This document shows positions 53,092 through 61,919 of a DNA stretch of 64,000 nucleotides, piece after piece; within the stretch, counting starts at the first letter, position 1, and each line of letters starts with the position of its first letter. The position numbers and the translations under genes are program-made. The stretch is from an uncultured Georgenia sp. Lineage in GTDB: Bacteria > Actinomycetota > Actinomycetes > Actinomycetales > Actinomycetaceae. The stretch lies in contig NZ_CALGNQ010000243.1 of the NCBI RefSeq assembly GCF_937958535.1, positions 1 to 64,000 of the forward strand, given 5' to 3'. Below the pieces are notes generated by a model. That model made no database searches, was not told the DNA's origin, and saw only the letters and a list, made by a program, of their open reading frames with translations.

Positions 53092-55401
53092 TCAGCCGGC
53101 GGTGGCGGCCACCCGGGCGCGCGTCTCGTTCTCCTGGTCGACCTTGCGGGCGCGCAGCCGGGAGACCAGGACCGCGCCGAAGGCGACGGCGGCGGCGGCC
53201 AGCGCCAGCCCGATCCGCAGGGTGTGGTTGGCGTCGGCCGGGATACTCAGGTGGACCACGGCCGGCGCAATGAGGAGCGCGACGAGGTTCATCACCTTGA
53301 TGAGCGGGTTGATGGCCGGGCCGGCGGTGTCCTTGAACGGGTCGCCCACGGTGTCGCCGATGACGACGGCGGCGTGCGCCTCGGACCCCTTGCCACCGTA
53401 CTTGCCGTCCTCGACGATCTTCTTCGCGTTGTCCCAGCTCCCGCCGGAGTTGGCGAGGAAGACGGCCATGAGCACGCCGGCGGCGATCGCGCCGCCGAGG
53501 AAGCCGGACAGTGCACCGACCCCCAGGCCGAAGCCGACGGCGATGGGCGCGAAGGCGGCGAGCAGGCCCGGGGTGGCGAGCTCGCGCAGGGAGTCACGGG
53601 TGCAGATGTCCACGACCCGGCCGTACTCGGGGCGCACCTCACCGGTCATGATGCCCGGGTGCTCGCGGAACTGGCGGCGCACCTCGAAGACGATGGCGCC
53701 GGCGGCGCGGGTCACGGCGTCGATCGCCAGGCCGGAGAAGAGGAAGACGGTCGCCGCCCCGAGGACCACCCCGACCAGCGTGATCGGGGAGATGACCTGG
53801 TAGTTGAGCATCGAGGCGATGACGTCGTCGGTGATCTGCTCCGCGGTGACCCCGATCTCCAGCAGGGAGTTGGCCACGGCGTCGGCGTAGGAGCCGAAGA
53901 GCGCGGTGGCGGCGAGCACCGCGGTGGCGATCGCGATGCCCTTGGTGATGGCCTTGGTGGTGTTCCCGGCGGCGTCGAGGTCGGTGAGGATCTGGGCGCC
54001 CTCCTCGTCCACCTCGCCGGACATCTCGGCGATGCCCTGGGCGTTGTCGGAGACGGGGCCGAAGGTGTCCATCGCGACGATGACGCCGACCGTCGTCAGG
54101 AGGCCGCAGCCGGCGAGCGCGACGAGGAACAGCGCCAGCCACACCGACCCACCGGCGAGGAGGAAGACCCCGCAGACCGCGGCGGCGATGATGCCGGCGG
54201 TGTACACGGCGGACTCGAAGCCGACGCCGATACCGGCGAGCACGACCGTGGCCGCACCGGTCCGCGAGGTGCTCGCGACGTGGAGCGTGGGCCGGGCGGT
54301 GGTGCCGGTGAAGTAGCCGGTGAGCCACAGGATGACGCCTGCCAGGACGACACCGATGCCGACGGCCGCGGCGACGATGATGCGCGGGTCGCCGGGGTGA
54401 CCCGCCAGGTCCTCGCTGATGCCGGTGATGGCCCCGAAGGTCGAGGGCAGGTAGAGGAACGCGGCGACCGCCGCGAGCACCACGCCCGCGAGCGCAGAGA
54501 TGTAGAAGCCGCGGTAGATCGCGGTGAGGCCGTCCTCGTTGCCACGCACGCGGGTGATGGCGACGCCGAGCACGGCGACGACGGCACCGATCGCCGCGAC
54601 GATGAGCGGGAAGATCATCCCCTGCTCCCCGAAGGCGGCCTTGCCCAGGATGAGCGAGGCGACCAGGGTCACGGCGTAGGACTCGAAGAGGTCGGCGGCC
54701 ATGCCCGCGCAGTCACCGACGTTGTCGCCGACGTTGTCGGCGATCGTCGCGGCGTTGCGGGGGTCGTCCTCGGGGATGCCCTGCTCGACCTTGCCGACGA
54801 GGTCGGCGCCCACGTCCGCGGCCTTGGTGAAGATGCCGCCACCCACCCGCATGAACATCGCGAGCAGGGCTGCGCCGAAGCCGAAGCCTTCGAGGACCGC
54901 CGGGGCGTCGCCCTGGAAGATGAGGACCACGCCGGCGGCACCGAGCAGCCCGAGCCCGACGACGGACATGCCCACGACCCCGCCGGTGCGGAACGCGATG
55001 CGCGCCCCCTCCTGTCGGCCGTCGGAGTGCTTGGCGGCGGCCGCCACGCGCAGGTTGGCGCGGACGGCGAGCCACATGCCCAGGTAGCCGATGGCCGCCG
55101 AGAACCCGGCCCCGAAGAGGAAGGCGACGGCGCGGCCCACCTTGATGCCGCCGTCGCCGGGGAGCAGGAAGAGCAGCGCCAGGACGACGACGATGAACAG
55201 GGCGAGTGTGCGGAACTGACGGTTCAGGTAGGCGCTGGCCCCCTCCTGGATCGCCTGGGCGATCTCCCGCATCCGCACCGACCCCTCGTCGGCGGCGAGC
55301 ACCTGACGTCTGAGGACCAGCGCGATGACCAGGGCGACGACCGCCAGTCCGGCGATGGCCCCCGCGATGGCCAGACTTGATCCACTCAACTCGTCGAGCA
55401 T
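53092..55401 (-). CDS. hppA: Proton-pumping membrane pyrophosphatase (K+-independent type)
   Basis: 769 residues, about 16 membrane helices. Pyrophosphate/Mg motifs DVGADLVGKVEQGIPEDDPR, DNVGDNVGDCAGMAADLFESY and DTVGDPFKDTAGPAINPLIK. GNTTKAITKG has Lys where K+-dependent enzymes have Ala, marking the K+-independent H+-PPase class. Couples pyrophosphate hydrolysis to ion export. ATG 55401 with GAGGAGGG upstream. Confidence 0.96.
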   Translation of the reverse strand: MLDELSGSSLAIAGAIAGLAVVALVIALVLRRQVLAADEGSVRMREIAQAIQEGASAYLNRQFRTLALFIVVVLALLFLLPGDGGIKVGRAVAFLFGAGFSAAIGYLGMWLAVRANLRVAAAAKHSDGRQEGARIAFRTGGVVGMSVVGLGLLGAAGVVLIFQGDAPAVLEGFGFGAALLAMFMRVGGGIFTKAADVGADLVGKVEQGIPEDDPRNAATIADNVGDNVGDCAGMAADLFESYAVTLVASLILGKAAFGEQGMIFPLIVAAIGAVVAVLGVAITRVRGNEDGLTAIYRGFYISALAGVVLAAVAAFLYLPSTFGAITGISEDLAGHPGDPRIIVAAAVGIGVVLAGVILWLTGYFTGTTARPTLHVASTSRTGAATVVLAGIGVGFESAVYTAGIIAAAVCGVFLLAGGSVWLALFLVALAGCGLLTTVGVIVAMDTFGPVSDNAQGIAEMSGEVDEEGAQILTDLDAAGNTTKAITKGIAIATAVLAATALFGSYADAVANSLLEIGVTAEQITDDVIASMLNYQVISPITLVGVVLGAATVFLFSGLAIDAVTRAAGAIVFEVRRQFREHPGIMTGEVRPEYGRVVDICTRDSLRELATPGLLAAFAPIAVGFGLGVGALSGFLGGAIAAGVLMAVFLANSGGSWDNAKKIVEDGKYGGKGSEAHAAVVIGDTVGDPFKDTAGPAINPLIKVMNLVALLIAPAVVHLSIPADANHTLRIGLALAAAAVAFGAVLVSRLRARKVDQENETRARVAATAG

Positions 55402-55630
55402 CCGCCCTCCTCGGCAGTGCCCACCTGCGCCCACGTCGACGTCGACGCACGGTGGCTGTGGGTGCGGCACGGTGGCCGCGCAGTGACCAGCCGAAGTCTA
55501 CGCATGTCGGGGGGCCTTCCCGAAATGTTCGATGCTGCGGATCTCGATTATCCGCTTAGGGAGGAGGGCGGTCCTCCGGTGGACGGGGATGCCGGCGGTC
55601 CCCGTCAGCGCCGTCGGCGATGATGGCAGG

Positions 55631-58042
55631 GTGAGCGAGCTCCTCCCCCTGCTCGAGCGGCTCGGCCGCGACGACGGCCGGCTGCTCCACGTCGAGCGCG
55701 TCCCCGCGCGGGTTGGCCGCACCGCGCCGTGGCCAGGGTGGGCCGACCCGGACCTCGTCGCGGGGTACCGGCGGCTCGGGGTCGAGGCGCCCTGGGAGCA
55801 CCAGGTGGAGGCGGCCGGGTCGGTGTGGGCCGGGCGGCACACGGTGATCGCGACGGCGACCGGCTCGGGCAAGTCCCTCGCGGCGTGGCTGCCGGCGGTG
55901 AGCGCGGTACGGGAGGGCGCCGAGGCCGCCGCGGGCCCGGGCGCCGGGCGGATCACCGGGTACACGCGGCGCCCCACCACCCTCTACCTGTCCCCGACCA
56001 AGGCCCTGGCGGCCGACCAGCTGGCCGGGCTGGAGCGGGTGCTCGACGCCGCCGGTCTGCGCGGGGTGCGGGCCTCGACCTGTGACGGCGACACACCGCT
56101 CACCGAGCGCGACTGGGCCCGCGACCACGCCGACATCGTGCTGAGCAACCCCGACTTCCTGCACTTCTCGCTGCTGCCCAACCACCGCCGGTGGCAGCGG
56201 CTGCTGCGCGGGCTGCGCTTCGTCGTCGTCGACGAGTGCCACGCCTACCGGGGCGTGCTGGGCGCGCACGTGTCTCTCGTGCTCCGGCGGCTGCTGCGGG
56301 TGGCCGAGCATTACGGCGCCCGCCCGACGATGGTGCTCGCCTCCGCGACGACGGGCGAGCCGGCCGCGACGGCCGCCCGACTCATCGGTGTCCCGCCGGA
56401 GGAGGTCCACGCGGTCGTGGAGGACACCGCGCCGGCGGGCACCCGGACCATCGTGCTGTGGCAGCCCGAGCTCACCCGTGAGGGGCGCGCGTGGCCGGGC
56501 GAGGGGGTGGACCTCCCCGAGGACCGGGCCGGTCTGGACGCCGCCGGGCCGCGGCGCAGCGCCTCGAGCGAGGCGGCCGGACTGGTCGCGCGCCTGGTCC
56601 GGTCCGGGGCGCGCACGCTGGCCTTCGTGCGGTCCCGGTACGGTGCGGAGTCCGTCGCCGAGCAGGTCCAGCACCAGCTCGCCGGCACCGGGCTCGCCGA
56701 CCGGGTGGCGGCCTACCGGGGCGGGTACCTGCCCGAGGAGCGGCGGGCCCTGGAGCGGGCGCTGCGCGAGGGGGACCTGCTCGCCCTGGCCACGACGAAC
56801 GCGCTCGAGCTCGGCGTGGACGTCTCGGGGCTGGACGCCGTCGTCATCGCCGGCTGGCCGGGCACGCGGGTGTCGATGTGGCAGCAGGCGGGGCGGTCGG
56901 GCCGGGCCGGGCGCGACGGTCTGGCGGTCCTCGTCGCCTCCCAGGACCCACTGGACGCCTACCTGGTCCACCACCCCGAGGCGGTGTTCGGCCGGTCCGT
57001 CGAGGTCACCACCTTCGACCCGGCGAACCCGTACGTGCTCGCCCCGCACCTGTGCGCGGCGGCGGCCGAGGTGCCGCTGACCGAGGCCGACCTGCCGCGT
57101 TTCGGGCTCCCCGACGACGCCCTGCTGCGCGTGCTCGTCGAGCGCGACCTGCTGCGACGGCGGCCCACCGGCTGGTTCTGGAACCTCGCCCGGCCCGAGC
57201 ACCCGTCCTCGCTCACCGACCTGCGCGGCGGGCAGGGGCGCCCCGTCCAGGTGGTGGAGGCGGGCACCGGACGGGTGCTCGGCACCGTCGACGGCGCCCG
57301 CGCCGACGCCACGGTCCATCCCGGGGCGGTGTACGTCCACCAGGGGCGCACCTTCGTCGTCGACGCCCTGGACGACGACGTCGCCCTCGTCCACGCCGAG
57401 CCGGAGCTGTCCTACCGGACGAAGGCGCGCAGCTCGACGACGGTGCGGGTCATCACCGAGGAGGAGCACGCCGAGTGGACCCACCCCTCCGGGGCTCCCG
57501 TGCGGTGGTCGCGCGGTGCGGTCGAGGTGACCTCCCGTGTCACCGGCTTCGACCGCCGGCGGCTGCCCGGGCTGGAGATCGTCGGCTCCTACCCGCTCGA
57601 CCTGCCCGAGCGGGTGCTGCAGACGAGCGCGGTGTGGTGGTCGGTGAGCGCCGAGGCCCTGGCCGCGGCCGGGGTGGGGCCGGATGTGCTGCCCGGGGCG
57701 CTGCACGCGGCGGAGCACGCCGCGATCGGTCTGCTGCCGATCGTCGCGACCTGCGACCGGTGGGACCTGGGCGGTCTGTCGACCGCCCTCCACGCCGACA
57801 CCTTCGCCCCGACCGTCTTCGTCCACGACGCCTACCCCGGCGGTGCGGGGTTCGCCGAGCGCGGCTTCCGGGCCGCCCGCTCGTGGCTGGGTGCCACGCT
57901 CGACGCCGTCGCGGGCTGCGGCTGCGCGGACGGCTGCCCGAGCTGCGTCCAGTCGCCCAAGTGCGGCAACGGCAACTCCCCGCTCGACAAGGCGGGGGCC
58001 GTGCGGGTGCTGCGTTTCCTCCTCGCCGCCTGCCCGGAGTAG
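55631..58042 (+). CDS. mrfA: MrfA-type DEAD/DEAH helicase with C-terminal zinc cluster (DUF1998)
   Basis: 803 residues. SF2 helicase: Walker A ATATGSGKS, motif Ia SPTKALAADQ, DECH box VVDECHAYRG, SAT motif LASATT, motif V TTNALELGVDVSG and motif VI QQAGRSGRAGRDG. The C-terminal DUF1998 region ends in four Cys (CGCADGCPSCVQSPKCGNGN). Bacillus MrfA repairs mitomycin C damage. GTG 55631 (VSELLPLLERLG) is the homology start; the frame is open upstream to 55532. A Tad pilus operon lies next door, the conserved actinobacterial neighbourhood. The 3' end overlaps an antisense ORF. Confidence 0.94.
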   Translation: MSELLPLLERLGRDDGRLLHVERVPARVGRTAPWPGWADPDLVAGYRRLGVEAPWEHQVEAAGSVWAGRHTVIATATGSGKSLAAWLPAVSAVREGAEAAAGPGAGRITGYTRRPTTLYLSPTKALAADQLAGLERVLDAAGLRGVRASTCDGDTPLTERDWARDHADIVLSNPDFLHFSLLPNHRRWQRLLRGLRFVVVDECHAYRGVLGAHVSLVLRRLLRVAEHYGARPTMVLASATTGEPAATAARLIGVPPEEVHAVVEDTAPAGTRTIVLWQPELTREGRAWPGEGVDLPEDRAGLDAAGPRRSASSEAAGLVARLVRSGARTLAFVRSRYGAESVAEQVQHQLAGTGLADRVAAYRGGYLPEERRALERALREGDLLALATTNALELGVDVSGLDAVVIAGWPGTRVSMWQQAGRSGRAGRDGLAVLVASQDPLDAYLVHHPEAVFGRSVEVTTFDPANPYVLAPHLCAAAAEVPLTEADLPRFGLPDDALLRVLVERDLLRRRPTGWFWNLARPEHPSSLTDLRGGQGRPVQVVEAGTGRVLGTVDGARADATVHPGAVYVHQGRTFVVDALDDDVALVHAEPELSYRTKARSSTTVRVITEEEHAEWTHPSGAPVRWSRGAVEVTSRVTGFDRRRLPGLEIVGSYPLDLPERVLQTSAVWWSVSAEALAAAGVGPDVLPGALHAAEHAAIGLLPIVATCDRWDLGGLSTALHADTFAPTVFVHDAYPGGAGFAERGFRAARSWLGATLDAVAGCGCADGCPSCVQSPKCGNGNSPLDKAGAVRVLRFLLAACPE

Positions 58043-58523
58043 GGCGGCGGGGCGCCGGGCCTGCGCGCGCCGTCGCGCGGGCGACGAGCCCAGGGCCGGC
58101 GTCGCGCGCGGTGCCGAGCTCCACCTCCCGCCCGCTGACCGTGCAGCGTTCGACCCGCACCCCCGACGCCGCGGCCAGCTCGACCGCCACCCGGCAGGCG
58201 GCTTCGGCGTCCCCACCGGGCCCCTCGAGCCGTGTCGCCGCGGCCAGGGCGGCGAGGTCCGCTGCGCCCTGGGCGGCGCCCCGGGCCGCCACCACCCGCC
58301 CGAGCGCGGCGAGCGCGACCGTGAGGACCAGGGCCACCGCGACGACGCCGAGCCCGAGTGCGGTGCCCGAGCCACGCTCGTCGCGCCACCGACGCACCGC
58401 GACGGCCCTGCGGCGCAGCACGGTGCCCGAGCCACCGGCCTCGCGCCACCGGCTCGTCGCACCACGTCCGGCTCCGGGCCCGAGCCCGGCGCCGGCACCA
58501 CGGTCGTCGCACCCCCGGCTCAC
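57540..58523 (-). CDS. TadE-like pilus protein with long antisense extension
   Basis: 327 residues as read. The conserved part is residues about 50-158 (58376 down to about 58050): ERGSGTALGLGVVAVALVLT is the pilin-like helix, then RGAAQGAADLAALAAATRL and a small domain ending RATARAGPAP, like the Rv3654c helicase-neighbourhood TadE-like family (usually around 130 residues). No stop follows; the frame runs on for about 170 Arg/Gly/Pro-rich residues antisense to the mrfA 3' end. Either a frameshift removed the normal stop, or the extension is real but unconserved. GTG overlaps the preceding TadE stop (GTGA). An approximately 60-base duplication (copies near 58363 and 58423) repeats the RW-R-GSGT segment at the N-terminus. 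Confidence 0.65.
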   Translation of the reverse strand: MSRGCDDRGAGAGLGPGAGRGATSRWREAGGSGTVLRRRAVAVRRWRDERGSGTALGLGVVAVALVLTVALAALGRVVAARGAAQGAADLAALAAATRLEGPGGDAEAACRVAVELAAASGVRVERCTVSGREVELGTARDAGPGLVARATARAGPAPRRPTPGRRRGGNAAPARPPPCRAGSCRCRTWATGRSSGSRPRSRSPRRRRAWHPATSGRPGSRARRTPHRRGRRRGRRRSGRRCRRGGRSTDRPGPTGRRSRRSAADRSRRAPPRAAPRAAHPAPPRPRPGPRRSPTTTPRSSAAPARAGRAGRSRRSPARAAAGGRSR

Positions 58524-58897
58524 GGCACCACCCCCGGCTCCACCCACGCCCGGGCCTCGGCGGAGGCGCGCAGTGCCTCCACACCCGGCAGCACGGCACC
58601 GACCGGACGGCTCACCGTCACCTCGACCCACTCGCCGCGCCGGGTCACCGTGACCGCGGCGTCCGGGCCGGCGAGGTCCTGCGCGACGGCGAGGACGACG
58701 TCGGCCGGCTCGCCGATCGCGGCTGCCCGGGCCGCGGCACGGGCAGCGTCCGCGCACCGCAGCTGACCGACGGCGGCCAGCCCGAGGGTGGTGCACACGA
58801 GCAGGACCACGACCACCGCAGGGAGCACCAGGGCGAGCTCGGCGGTCACCGAGCCGCGCTCGCACCGTCTCGGGGACGGCTCCGTCCGGGCGGGCAC
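58520..58897 (-). CDS. TadE-family pilus assembly minor pilin
   Basis: 125 residues. ERGSVTAELALVLPAVVVVL is the class III (type IVb-like) prepilin helix, with the peptidase-recognised Gly and the Glu five residues later. The C-terminal soluble domain contains VGQLRCADAARAAARAAAIG and VTVTRRGEWVEVTVSRP. Second in the DUF4244-TadE-TadE-like set; GTG starts two bases after the upstream stop. Minor pilin/pseudopilin of the Tad system. Confidence 0.85.
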   Translation of the reverse strand: MPARTEPSPRRCERGSVTAELALVLPAVVVVLLVCTTLGLAAVGQLRCADAARAAARAAAIGEPADVVLAVAQDLAGPDAAVTVTRRGEWVEVTVSRPVGAVLPGVEALRASAEARAWVEPGVVP

Positions 58898-58898
58898 G

Positions 58899-59105
58899 TC
58901 AGCCGACCTGGAGCGCCTGCCGGATGATGCCGAGCAGGAACCCCCGCACCTCCGCGCTGCGCAGGATGAGGAGCAGCAGCCCGGCGAAGCCTGCCGCCGC
59001 CAGGGTCGCGATGGCGTACTCGGCGGTGGCCATCCCCGCCTCGGCCGTGCGCCGCAGCGCCGCCCAGCGTCTGCGCAGGTGGTCAGGGACCGGTGAACCC
59101 GACAT
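58899..59105 (-). CDS. DUF4244 Flp-type pilin
   Basis: 68 residues. Cytosolic leader MSGSPVPDHLRRRWAALRRT ends with AG before MATAEYAIATLAAAGFAGLLLLIL; the Glu-Tyr pair following the leader is the Flp pilin prepilin-peptidase signature. Likely the major pilin of the locus. ATG 59105 with GGGAGGGAGG ribosome-binding site; 279 bases separate it from tadC, so it may have its own promoter and be expressed in excess. Confidence 0.88.
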   Translation of the reverse strand: MSGSPVPDHLRRRWAALRRTAEAGMATAEYAIATLAAAGFAGLLLLILRSAEVRGFLLGIIRQALQVG

Positions 59106-59383
59106 GTCGTGCCTCCCTCCCGCCGGCCCGGGTGGCCGGCGCTGTGCCCACTGTGTGCCGGGGCCCAGGGCGTCCTGCGGCACCGGCCGCGCGGCTGTGC
59201 GCGGGGTTGCCGCGACATGTGCCTGTGGGGCCCCGCAGGACGTCAGGACCGGCGCCGGGCTGCGGCTGACACTCCGCCGCGCCCCCCGGGGGACGGGCAC
59301 CGGCCCGCGCGACACCCCCGGCACCGGTCGCGTGCGGTGTGATGCGCTCCGCGCCCTGCCGGGGCACCGGCTCGCCCGGGGCG
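59106..59383 (-). other. 278-base gap between tadC and the pilin gene; no gene seen
   Basis: No supported ORF or RNA. It separates the assembly genes from the pilin genes and should carry the pilin promoter. No clear hairpin was found. Confidence 0.4.
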
Positions 59384-59932
59384 TCAGCCACCGAGGAGCG
59401 TCCCCATCCCGGAGAGGAGCACCGGCAGCATCGCCAGCAGCACGAACGCCGGGAGGAAGCACAGCCCGAGCGGCAGCACGAGCCGGGCGCTGAGACGGGC
59501 GGCCGCCTCGCGGGCGTCGCGTCGCCGCCGTGCCCGGATACCGGCCGCCGCCTGCCGCACCAGCGGGCAGGGGTCCACGCCGTCGAGCCACGCCGGGACC
59601 AGCGTGTCCGCCACGGCCGCGAGCGCCGGCGGGCAGGCGTGCCAGGCCTCCGGCCAGGAGGCGCCGAGCTGCAGCGCGGTACCGGCCCGCTGCAGGTGGC
59701 GGCCCGCCGGGTCGGGCTCCACCGCGGCCCCCAGGGCGAGGAGCGCACCGGGCACGGAGGCACCGGAGGCGAGGGCGGCCTCGAGCAGGTCGAGCAACAC
59801 GGCGGGGTCGAGGTCGCCCGTCCGGGCCCGCCGCCGACGCCGCCGGTCCCGTCCGTCGCGGACCGGCCCGGGCCGCGGCAGGGACCAGGCGGCGACCGCG
59901 GCGAGGCAGCACAGGGCCAGGGCGCCGCTCAC
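59384..59932 (-). CDS. tadC: Type II secretion F-domain protein TadC
   Basis: 182 residues. GspF-like domain LLDLLEAALASGASVPGALLA, GASWPEAWHACP and C-terminal membrane helix LVLPLGLCFLPAFVLLAMLP. Inner-membrane platform of the Tad pilus with TadB. Start GTG overlaps tadB stop (GTGA). Confidence 0.88.
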   Translation of the reverse strand: MSGALALCCLAAVAAWSLPRPGPVRDGRDRRRRRRARTGDLDPAVLLDLLEAALASGASVPGALLALGAAVEPDPAGRHLQRAGTALQLGASWPEAWHACPPALAAVADTLVPAWLDGVDPCPLVRQAAAGIRARRRRDAREAAARLSARLVLPLGLCFLPAFVLLAMLPVLLSGMGTLLGG

Positions 59933-60777
59933 CGCGGCCTCGGCCCCGTCGCGACACCCGCGGTGCGCTCGCCCCGCGCGGCCGCAGCACGGGCATCGCC
60001 CCGGCCTGCGCCCTGGGCCGGGTGGCGCCCCCGTCGCACCCGGTGGGTCACCGGGACGGCCGGCCGCTCGGCGGCGGCGACGAGGAGGCGCACCCAGCGC
60101 CACCCGACGAGGACAAGCACGACCCCGAGCAGCACGCCGGCGCTGCCCCAGCCGCCGTCGGTGGCAACGGCGACCGGGTCGGCGCCGAGGCCCGCACCGA
60201 GGAGCGGGCCGAGGAGGGGCAGCCCGGTGAGGATCCGGGCGGTGGACCGCGGTCCGGCGAGCGCGACGCGGCGGGCGTCACGGGCCTGCTCGGCCTCGGT
60301 GACGGAGGCGGCGCAGCGGTCGAGGACCTCGGCGAGTGGTGCACCGAGGGTCCGGGTGAGCCGGGTGGCCGCCACCGCCGTGCGCACCGCCGCCGCGGCT
60401 CCCGGGTCCCCCGCACAGTGCTCCGCGAGCCGGAGGAGCGCGGCTGGGAGGTCGGTGCCGTCCCTCCCGGCGGCAGCGGTCGCGGCGGCCGGAGCGGCAG
60501 CGGTCGCGGCGCCCGGAGCCGCCGCGACGAGCCGCCCGACCGTCCGCTCCCACGCCTCGTGAGGGGGCAGCCCGGTGCGCAGCCGGCTGGCCACCTCGGT
60601 GACGACCGCGGCGAGGTCGACCGGCGGGTCCCGTCGGCGCCGCAGGCCACGCACCCGGGCGACGGTTCGACCGTGCCACCGCCGCCGGGATCCGTGCTCC
60701 GGGCGGGCACGCGCCGGTGCCCACGCCACGGCGACGAGCGCGGCGAGCAGGACGAGCAGGACGAGCAGGGCGGTCAC
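59929..60777 (-). CDS. tadB: Type II secretion F-domain protein TadB
   Basis: 282 residues. N-terminal membrane helix (VTALLVLLVLLAALVAVAW), GspF-like segment (TEVASRLRTGLPPHEAW, RTLGAPLAEVLDRCA) and two further membrane helices. An Ala/Thr-rich run (about 95-120) of APGAATAAAPAAATAAAG lies in the cytosolic loop. Tad platform partner; GTGA overlap with tadA. Confidence 0.87.
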   Translation of the reverse strand: MTALLVLLVLLAALVAVAWAPARARPEHGSRRRWHGRTVARVRGLRRRRDPPVDLAAVVTEVASRLRTGLPPHEAWERTVGRLVAAAPGAATAAAPAAATAAAGRDGTDLPAALLRLAEHCAGDPGAAAAVRTAVAATRLTRTLGAPLAEVLDRCAASVTEAEQARDARRVALAGPRSTARILTGLPLLGPLLGAGLGADPVAVATDGGWGSAGVLLGVVLVLVGWRWVRLLVAAAERPAVPVTHRVRRGRHPAQGAGRGDARAAAARGERTAGVATGPRPR

Positions 60778-61919
60778 CGCCGTTCCCGCCGGTCGAGCCG
60801 GTCGGCCAGGGCGGGCCACGCCGGCCCCTCACGCAGCCCGCCGGCCGCGGTGGCGCGCAGTGCGGTGTCGCAGACGAGCTCCCCGTCCCGACGGGTGAGC
60901 ACCCCGACCTCGGTGAGGCGGCGCCCCTCGTCGGTGCGGCTGAGGTGGAGCACGGCGTCGAGGGCGCTGGCCGCCTGGACCGCGACGGCGTGCTCGCCGA
61001 GCCCGGCAAGGGCCCCGAGCGCGATGAGCCGGGCGGGGACGTCGGCGGGGGCGTTGGCGTGGACGGTGGCCCAGCCGCCGTCGTGGCCGGTGTTGAGCGC
61101 ACCGAGCACCTCGCGCACCTCTGCGCCGCGGCACTCGCCGAGGACCAGCCGGTCGGGCCGCATGCGCATCGCCGCCCGGACGAGCTCGGCCATCTCCACC
61201 CCGCCGGTGCGCTGGACGTTGGCGCGGCGCACCTGGAGGTGGACGACGTGCGGGTGGTCGGGCCGCAGCTCCACGGCCTCCTCGATGCACACGATGCGCT
61301 CGTGCGGTGGCACGGTCGACAGCAGCGCCGCGAGCAGCGTCGTCTTCCCTGCACCGGCTGCGCCGCTGACGAGCACGTTGGCCCGCGCCGCGACGAGCCC
61401 GCGCAGCACGTCACCGAGCGCCGGGGCGACGGTGCCGGAGGAGACGAGCTCGGCGACCGTGAGCGCCCGCCCGCGCTGGGTGCGCAGGCTGATGAGAGTG
61501 CCGTCGGCGGAGAGCGGGGGAAGGACGGCGTGGAGGCGGGTGCCGTCGGGCAGCGCGCCGTCGACGATCGGGCAGGCCTCGTCCAGGCGCTGCCCGCAGG
61601 CCGCGGCCAGCCGGGTGGCCAGGCCACGGACGTCGCTCTCCGCACCGAGGTCGAGAGTCTCCCGGACCAGGCCGTGCCCGCGGTCCACCCACACGCCCCG
61701 GGCACCGTTGACGAGGACGTCGGTGACGAGCGGGTCCTCGAGCAGAGCCTGGAGCTCCCCGGCGCCGAGCAGCTCGGAGCGGGCGCGGGCGTCGAGGTCG
61801 AGCAGCCCCCGCCAGCCGTGCGCGGCGCCGGCGGCCGCCACGGCGGAGGCCACGGCCGCGGCGTCGGGCCGCGCGGTCCCCTCCGCGAGGCGCGCCCGGA
61901 GCTCGGCGACCGTGGTCAT
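60774..61919 (-). CDS. tadA: TadA/VirB11-like pilus assembly ATPase
   Basis: 381 residues. Secretion ATPase: N-terminal domain with VTDVLVNGARGVWVDRG, Walker A SGAAGAGKTTLL, Asp box ERIVCIEEAVEL, Walker B-like PDRLVLGECRGAEV and His box TGHDGGWATVHANAP. Powers pilin assembly. ATGA overlap with ssd upstream. Confidence 0.95.
   Translation of the reverse strand: MTTVAELRARLAEGTARPDAAAVASAVAAAGAAHGWRGLLDLDARARSELLGAGELQALLEDPLVTDVLVNGARGVWVDRGHGLVRETLDLGAESDVRGLATRLAAACGQRLDEACPIVDGALPDGTRLHAVLPPLSADGTLISLRTQRGRALTVAELVSSGTVAPALGDVLRGLVAARANVLVSGAAGAGKTTLLAALLSTVPPHERIVCIEEAVELRPDHPHVVHLQVRRANVQRTGGVEMAELVRAAMRMRPDRLVLGECRGAEVREVLGALNTGHDGGWATVHANAPADVPARLIALGALAGLGEHAVAVQAASALDAVLHLSRTDEGRRLTEVGVLTRRDGELVCDTALRATAAGGLREGPAWPALADRLDRRERR

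Noticed and set aside
55556..58501. Nearly 1000-codon minus-strand open frame opposite mrfA
   Set aside because: No domain, extreme Arg/Gly/Pro bias; shadow of mrfA.
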